From Cyanobacteria bacterium UBA8156 (GTDB lineage Bacteria; Cyanobacteriota; Cyanobacteriia; Pseudanabaenales; Pseudanabaenaceae), in the NCBI GenBank assembly GCA_003456125.1, contig DMPD01000017.1:1-9461 (forward strand): a DNA stretch of 9,461 nucleotides. The letters are read 5' to 3'. Below the pieces are notes generated by a model. The model saw only the letters and a list, made by a program, of their open reading frames with translations, ran no database searches and was not told where the DNA came from. Below, in pieces: positions 7,903 through 9,461 of this stretch (position 1 is the stretch's first letter; each line of letters opens with the position of its first letter). The translations under genes and the position numbers were made by a program.

Positions 7903-8589
7903 ATGCTGAAATACCTGGGAACCCCACGGAAAAGCCATGAAGCCCTCTTTGGGCTGATGCTACTCCCCTTGGTGGGGCTGCTCTGCGGTTGTGTGGCGGG
8001 GAGCAGCCAGGATCCAGACCAAGCGCAAACAGAGGCGGACAAGCCCCTCGCGATCGCAGCAGAGTCCCCCCTCCGGGAGGCTACCGTAAATCCCGAAAAA
8101 GACTCTGTGGATCGGTTGCGGCGGGCACGATTGGAAGCCGCGTTTATCCCGACCAAAAGCCTCGCGGAGCGCCAACAGGAAGTCCGGCAAGAATTGGCGG
8201 CGCGGAAGGGCGACCCCTTTGCCCAGTTACCGGGGACGGTGGTGGTAACGCCGCTGCCGCGGCCGGTACTTCCCCCTGTGCCGGCCCGCACGCCGTCCCC
8301 ACCGGTATCGCGGCCGGTGTCATCCCCGGTGCGGCCCAGACCCACACCGGTTGCTGTGCGCCCACAGCCGCCGTCCCCACCGGCAGCCCCCCTGAAGGTC
8401 ACCGGTGTGGTAGATATGGGATCGGATATTTACGCGATCGTGAGTGCTCCCGGAGATTTGACGTCGCAGTACGTGCGTCGGGGGCAGCGCTTGGCCGGCG
8501 GTTTATACGTGCAGGATGTATTTGCCGGTGCATCGCCAGGGGTAGTGGTGCTGCAAAACGGGCGACGTTTTGTGCGTTACGTAAATTGA
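7903..8589 (+). CDS. proline-rich putative lipoprotein with conserved C-terminal domain
   Basis: 228 aa, function unknown. A basic n-region (K3, R9, K10), a hydrophobic core (about 15-27) and LCGC (27-30) suggest a signal peptide with Cys30 as the lipidated residue. A polar segment with ERQQE (89-93) leads to DPFAQLPGTV (104-113), a Pro/Val/Arg-rich linker (114-164), and a compact beta-rich domain (165-228) with SQYVRRGQRL (188-197). That ending resembles PilP/GspC-type domains and cyanobacterial hypothetical proteins as I recall them; this is only a likeness. The ATG is supported by AAGGA (7888-7892), which overlaps the ndhG stop, so it may be read from the ndh transcript. A longer in-frame start at 7771 would sit inside ndhG and destroy the signal peptide. 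It is a probable paralogue of the gene at 8938. Confidence 0.75.
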   Translation: MLKYLGTPRKSHEALFGLMLLPLVGLLCGCVAGSSQDPDQAQTEADKPLAIAAESPLREATVNPEKDSVDRLRRARLEAAFIPTKSLAERQQEVRQELAARKGDPFAQLPGTVVVTPLPRPVLPPVPARTPSPPVSRPVSSPVRPRPTPVAVRPQPPSPPAAPLKVTGVVDMGSDIYAIVSAPGDLTSQYVRRGQRLAGGLYVQDVFAGASPGVVVLQNGRRFVRYVN

Positions 8590-8603
8590 AACAGGGAAGG
8601 GAG

Positions 8604-8619
8604 CTGCTCAAATGGGCAG
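8604..8619 (+). terminator. weak hairpin after the first lipoprotein gene, possible terminator
   Basis: CTGCTC (8604-8609) pairs with GGGCAG (8614-8619), including one G-U pair, around loop AAAT. A short TTTT (8625-8628) follows after five bases. The stem is short and the T-tract displaced, so termination is uncertain. It lies 14 nt after the stop codon. Confidence 0.3.
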
Positions 8620-8774
8620 TAGGATTTTCCGTAAATGCGTTGCACAAACCCCTGCCAAACCGTAATATGCGTGCGGCAATCCGCAAGAGCGCCCTGGGCT
8701 TCTATCCAAATCTTGCTCTGTTCCGACCACAGACGGTCAGAAGTTGCTTGGAGACAGGAAGCAAGGGGATGGTT

Positions 8775-8803
8775 TTAGCAGCAAGGCACCAACTGGGTAC
8801 AAT
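8775..8803 (+). promoter_or_regulatory. sigma70-like promoter upstream of the second lipoprotein gene
   Basis: TTAGCA (8775-8780, 4/6 to the -35 consensus), a 17-bp spacer and TACAAT (8798-8803, 5/6 to the -10 consensus). The predicted start is about 8810, with a leader near 130 nt. The -10 is repeated at 8809-8814 as part of an 11-bp duplication. Confidence 0.4.
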
Positions 8804-8814
8804 CTGGGTACAAT
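8793..8814 (+). repeat. perfect 11-bp tandem duplication containing TACAAT
   Basis: CTGGGTACAAT occurs twice without a gap (8793-8803 and 8804-8814). The unit is about one helical turn and carries a -10-like hexamer, so the duplication gives two stacked -10 candidates. Confidence 0.8.
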
Positions 8815-8861
8815 CAAAGATGGTGAAGCTTGCAGGGTGAGGGGTGGCAACCGGAAGCATC

Positions 8862-8900
8862 AAATTTAGGTAGTAAATTTGAGCAGGAAATTTGAGTTAG
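8862..8900 (+). repeat. three 13-bp direct repeats led by AAATTT
   Basis: AAATTTAGGTAGT (8862-8874), AAATTTGAGCAGG (8875-8887) and AAATTTGAGTTAG (8888-8900) abut exactly. Units two and three share their first nine bases. The array is much more AT-rich than its surroundings and ends 37 bp before the ATG at 8938, in the predicted leader. It could be an operator, a translational control element or a slippage product. The rest of 8590-8937 shows no gene. Confidence 0.7.
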
Positions 8901-8937
8901 GAATGTCAGCAACCCTTCAGAGGCTTTGGAGACTACG

Positions 8938-9461
8938 ATGCGATACACCAAGCTAACAAGCATAGCGATCGCCGCGGCTGTACTGGCGAGTGCGTGTACA
9001 ACCGCCGAGAACATAGCGCAGTTGGACTGCACGGTGGAAAACATCGAGACGCGAGAATTTGTGGTGGTAAAAGCCGCCAATGCGGAGGATTGCGAGAATA
9101 AGAAACAGCTCGCCAAGCAAGGTCAACTGCCGGAGTTGAAAGCGCCACCGGCAGCACCGGCGCCGAATGTGGTACCGCGGGCGGGGACACCGACAGCGGA
9201 GGAACCGTTTGCCGAACCAACGGTACCAGCCAGCCCCTTGGCGGCTAGCTTGATTGTGACGCCCAGTGTGGAAGAGCGTAAGCAGGAAGCCTTGACGCGG
9301 GTGGAAAGCACGGATAGCCGCGACCCATTCACTGCCATTCCGGGAACGGTGCAAGCGCCGAATTTGCCGCCGCCGACCCCACCTCGCCCCCGGGTAAATC
9401 CTACGGCAACTCGGCTGACGGGAGGTGTCCCTACGGCGATTCGGGTCGCCCCGTCCCTGCC
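8938..9461 (+). CDS. putative lipoprotein, paralogue of the 7903-8589 gene (3' end outside window)
   Basis: Open from ATG 8938 to the right edge (174 codons, no stop). GGAG (8928-8931) lies 6 nt upstream. The N-terminus MRYTKLTSIAIAAAVLASAC is a signal peptide with Cys20 after ALASA, a slightly atypical lipobox. The mature start has two further cysteines (C31, C52) that could pair after export. A Pro/Ala-rich stretch (67-100) follows, then ERKQE (113-117) and DPFTAIPGTV (129-138), the same motif pair, in the same order, as in the upstream lipoprotein, then another proline-rich linker. By analogy a beta-rich C-terminal domain should follow beyond the window. It has its own leader, with repeats and a promoter-like element, so it may be controlled separately from the ndh run. 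Function unknown. Confidence 0.7.
   Translation, partial: MRYTKLTSIAIAAAVLASACTTAENIAQLDCTVENIETREFVVVKAANAEDCENKKQLAKQGQLPELKAPPAAPAPNVVPRAGTPTAEEPFAEPTVPASPLAASLIVTPSVEERKQEALTRVESTDSRDPFTAIPGTVQAPNLPPPTPPRPRVNPTATRLTGGVPTAIRVAPSL

Larger units (their letters stand above)
33..8972. repeat. dispersed HIP1 palindromes (GCGATCGC), 17 copies
   Basis: Exact octamers start at 33, 254, 840, 1302, 1400, 1799, 2526, 2971, 3184, 3852, 4017, 4215, 4864, 7575, 7686, 8050 and 8965, about one per 560 bp, far above chance. HIP1 is a well-known over-represented element of many cyanobacterial chromosomes. Copies lie both inside genes and in spacers. None occurs between 4872 and 7574, across most of ndhH, all of ndhA and ndhI, and the start of ndhG. 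Confidence 0.9.

Noticed and set aside
8744..8764. TTGCTT / AAGCAA inverted repeat as a terminator or operator
   Set aside because: A 6-bp stem with a 9-nt loop and no adjacent T-run; within chance expectation for a spacer of this length.
7989..8840. 283-aa plus-strand frame through the lipoprotein and the spacer
   Set aside because: Out of frame with the signal-peptide-bearing gene and biased to Gly/Ala/Arg; a shadow.
1..9461. CRISPR array, cas genes, insertion sequence or prophage
   Set aside because: I looked because of the CARF-like gene, but no regularly spaced repeats, transposase or terminal inverted repeats were seen.

Overview
The window reads as a chromosomal segment of a cyanobacterium. 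The octamer GCGATCGC (HIP1), a cyanobacterial hallmark, occurs 17 times in 9.46 kb. The recognisable genes are cyanobacterial: a CrtD-type carotenoid desaturase and four subunits of photosynthetic complex I (NDH-1). Several NdhH segments, and the order ndhH-ndhA-ndhI-ndhG, recall plastid NDH more than the textbook cyanobacterial arrangement, where ndhH is usually apart and the operon is ndhA-I-G-E. This may point to a lineage near the plastid donor or to an early branch. That is an inference from remembered sequences; no alignment was run and the species is not determined.

Layout. Positions 1-805 (minus strand) hold the 5' two-thirds or so of crtD, starting at GTG and running off the left edge. 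A 105-bp divergent spacer leads to pepA (911-2398, plus), an M17 leucyl aminopeptidase with all metal ligands present. The pepA stop overlaps by 11 nt the start of a 522-aa protein (2388-3956). I read this as an N-terminal CARF-like nucleotide sensor joined to a C-terminal HEPN RNase domain, with the R-x4-H motif at R452/H457. That is the Csm6/Csx1 style of architecture, but no CRISPR array or cas gene is visible. The next spacer (3957-4224) carries an apparent 5' half of an alanine tRNA, broken just after a CGC anticodon, and then the leader of ndhH.

Positions 4225-7889 hold ndhH, ndhA, ndhI and ndhG, tightly spaced on one strand and very probably one transcript. NdhH and NdhI belong to the peripheral arm, and NdhA and NdhG to the membrane arm, of NDH-1, which serves respiration, cyclic electron flow around photosystem I and CO2 uptake. 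ndhE, which usually follows ndhG, is absent here. Only 13 nt after ndhG a proline-rich lipoprotein gene begins (7903-8589).

A 348-bp non-coding gap (8590-8937) contains a hairpin, a promoter-like element with a duplicated 11-bp unit, and three AAATTT-led units at exact 13-bp spacing. A second lipoprotein gene (8938 to the right edge) follows. It shares an ER-x-QE ... DPF-x-x-(hydrophobic)-PGTV core with the first, so the two look like diverged tandem paralogues.

Most notable: the stand-alone CARF-HEPN gene coupled to pepA, the tRNA half broken at a HIP1 site, the plastid-like but ndhE-less ndh cluster, and the lipoprotein pair with repeat-rich control DNA.
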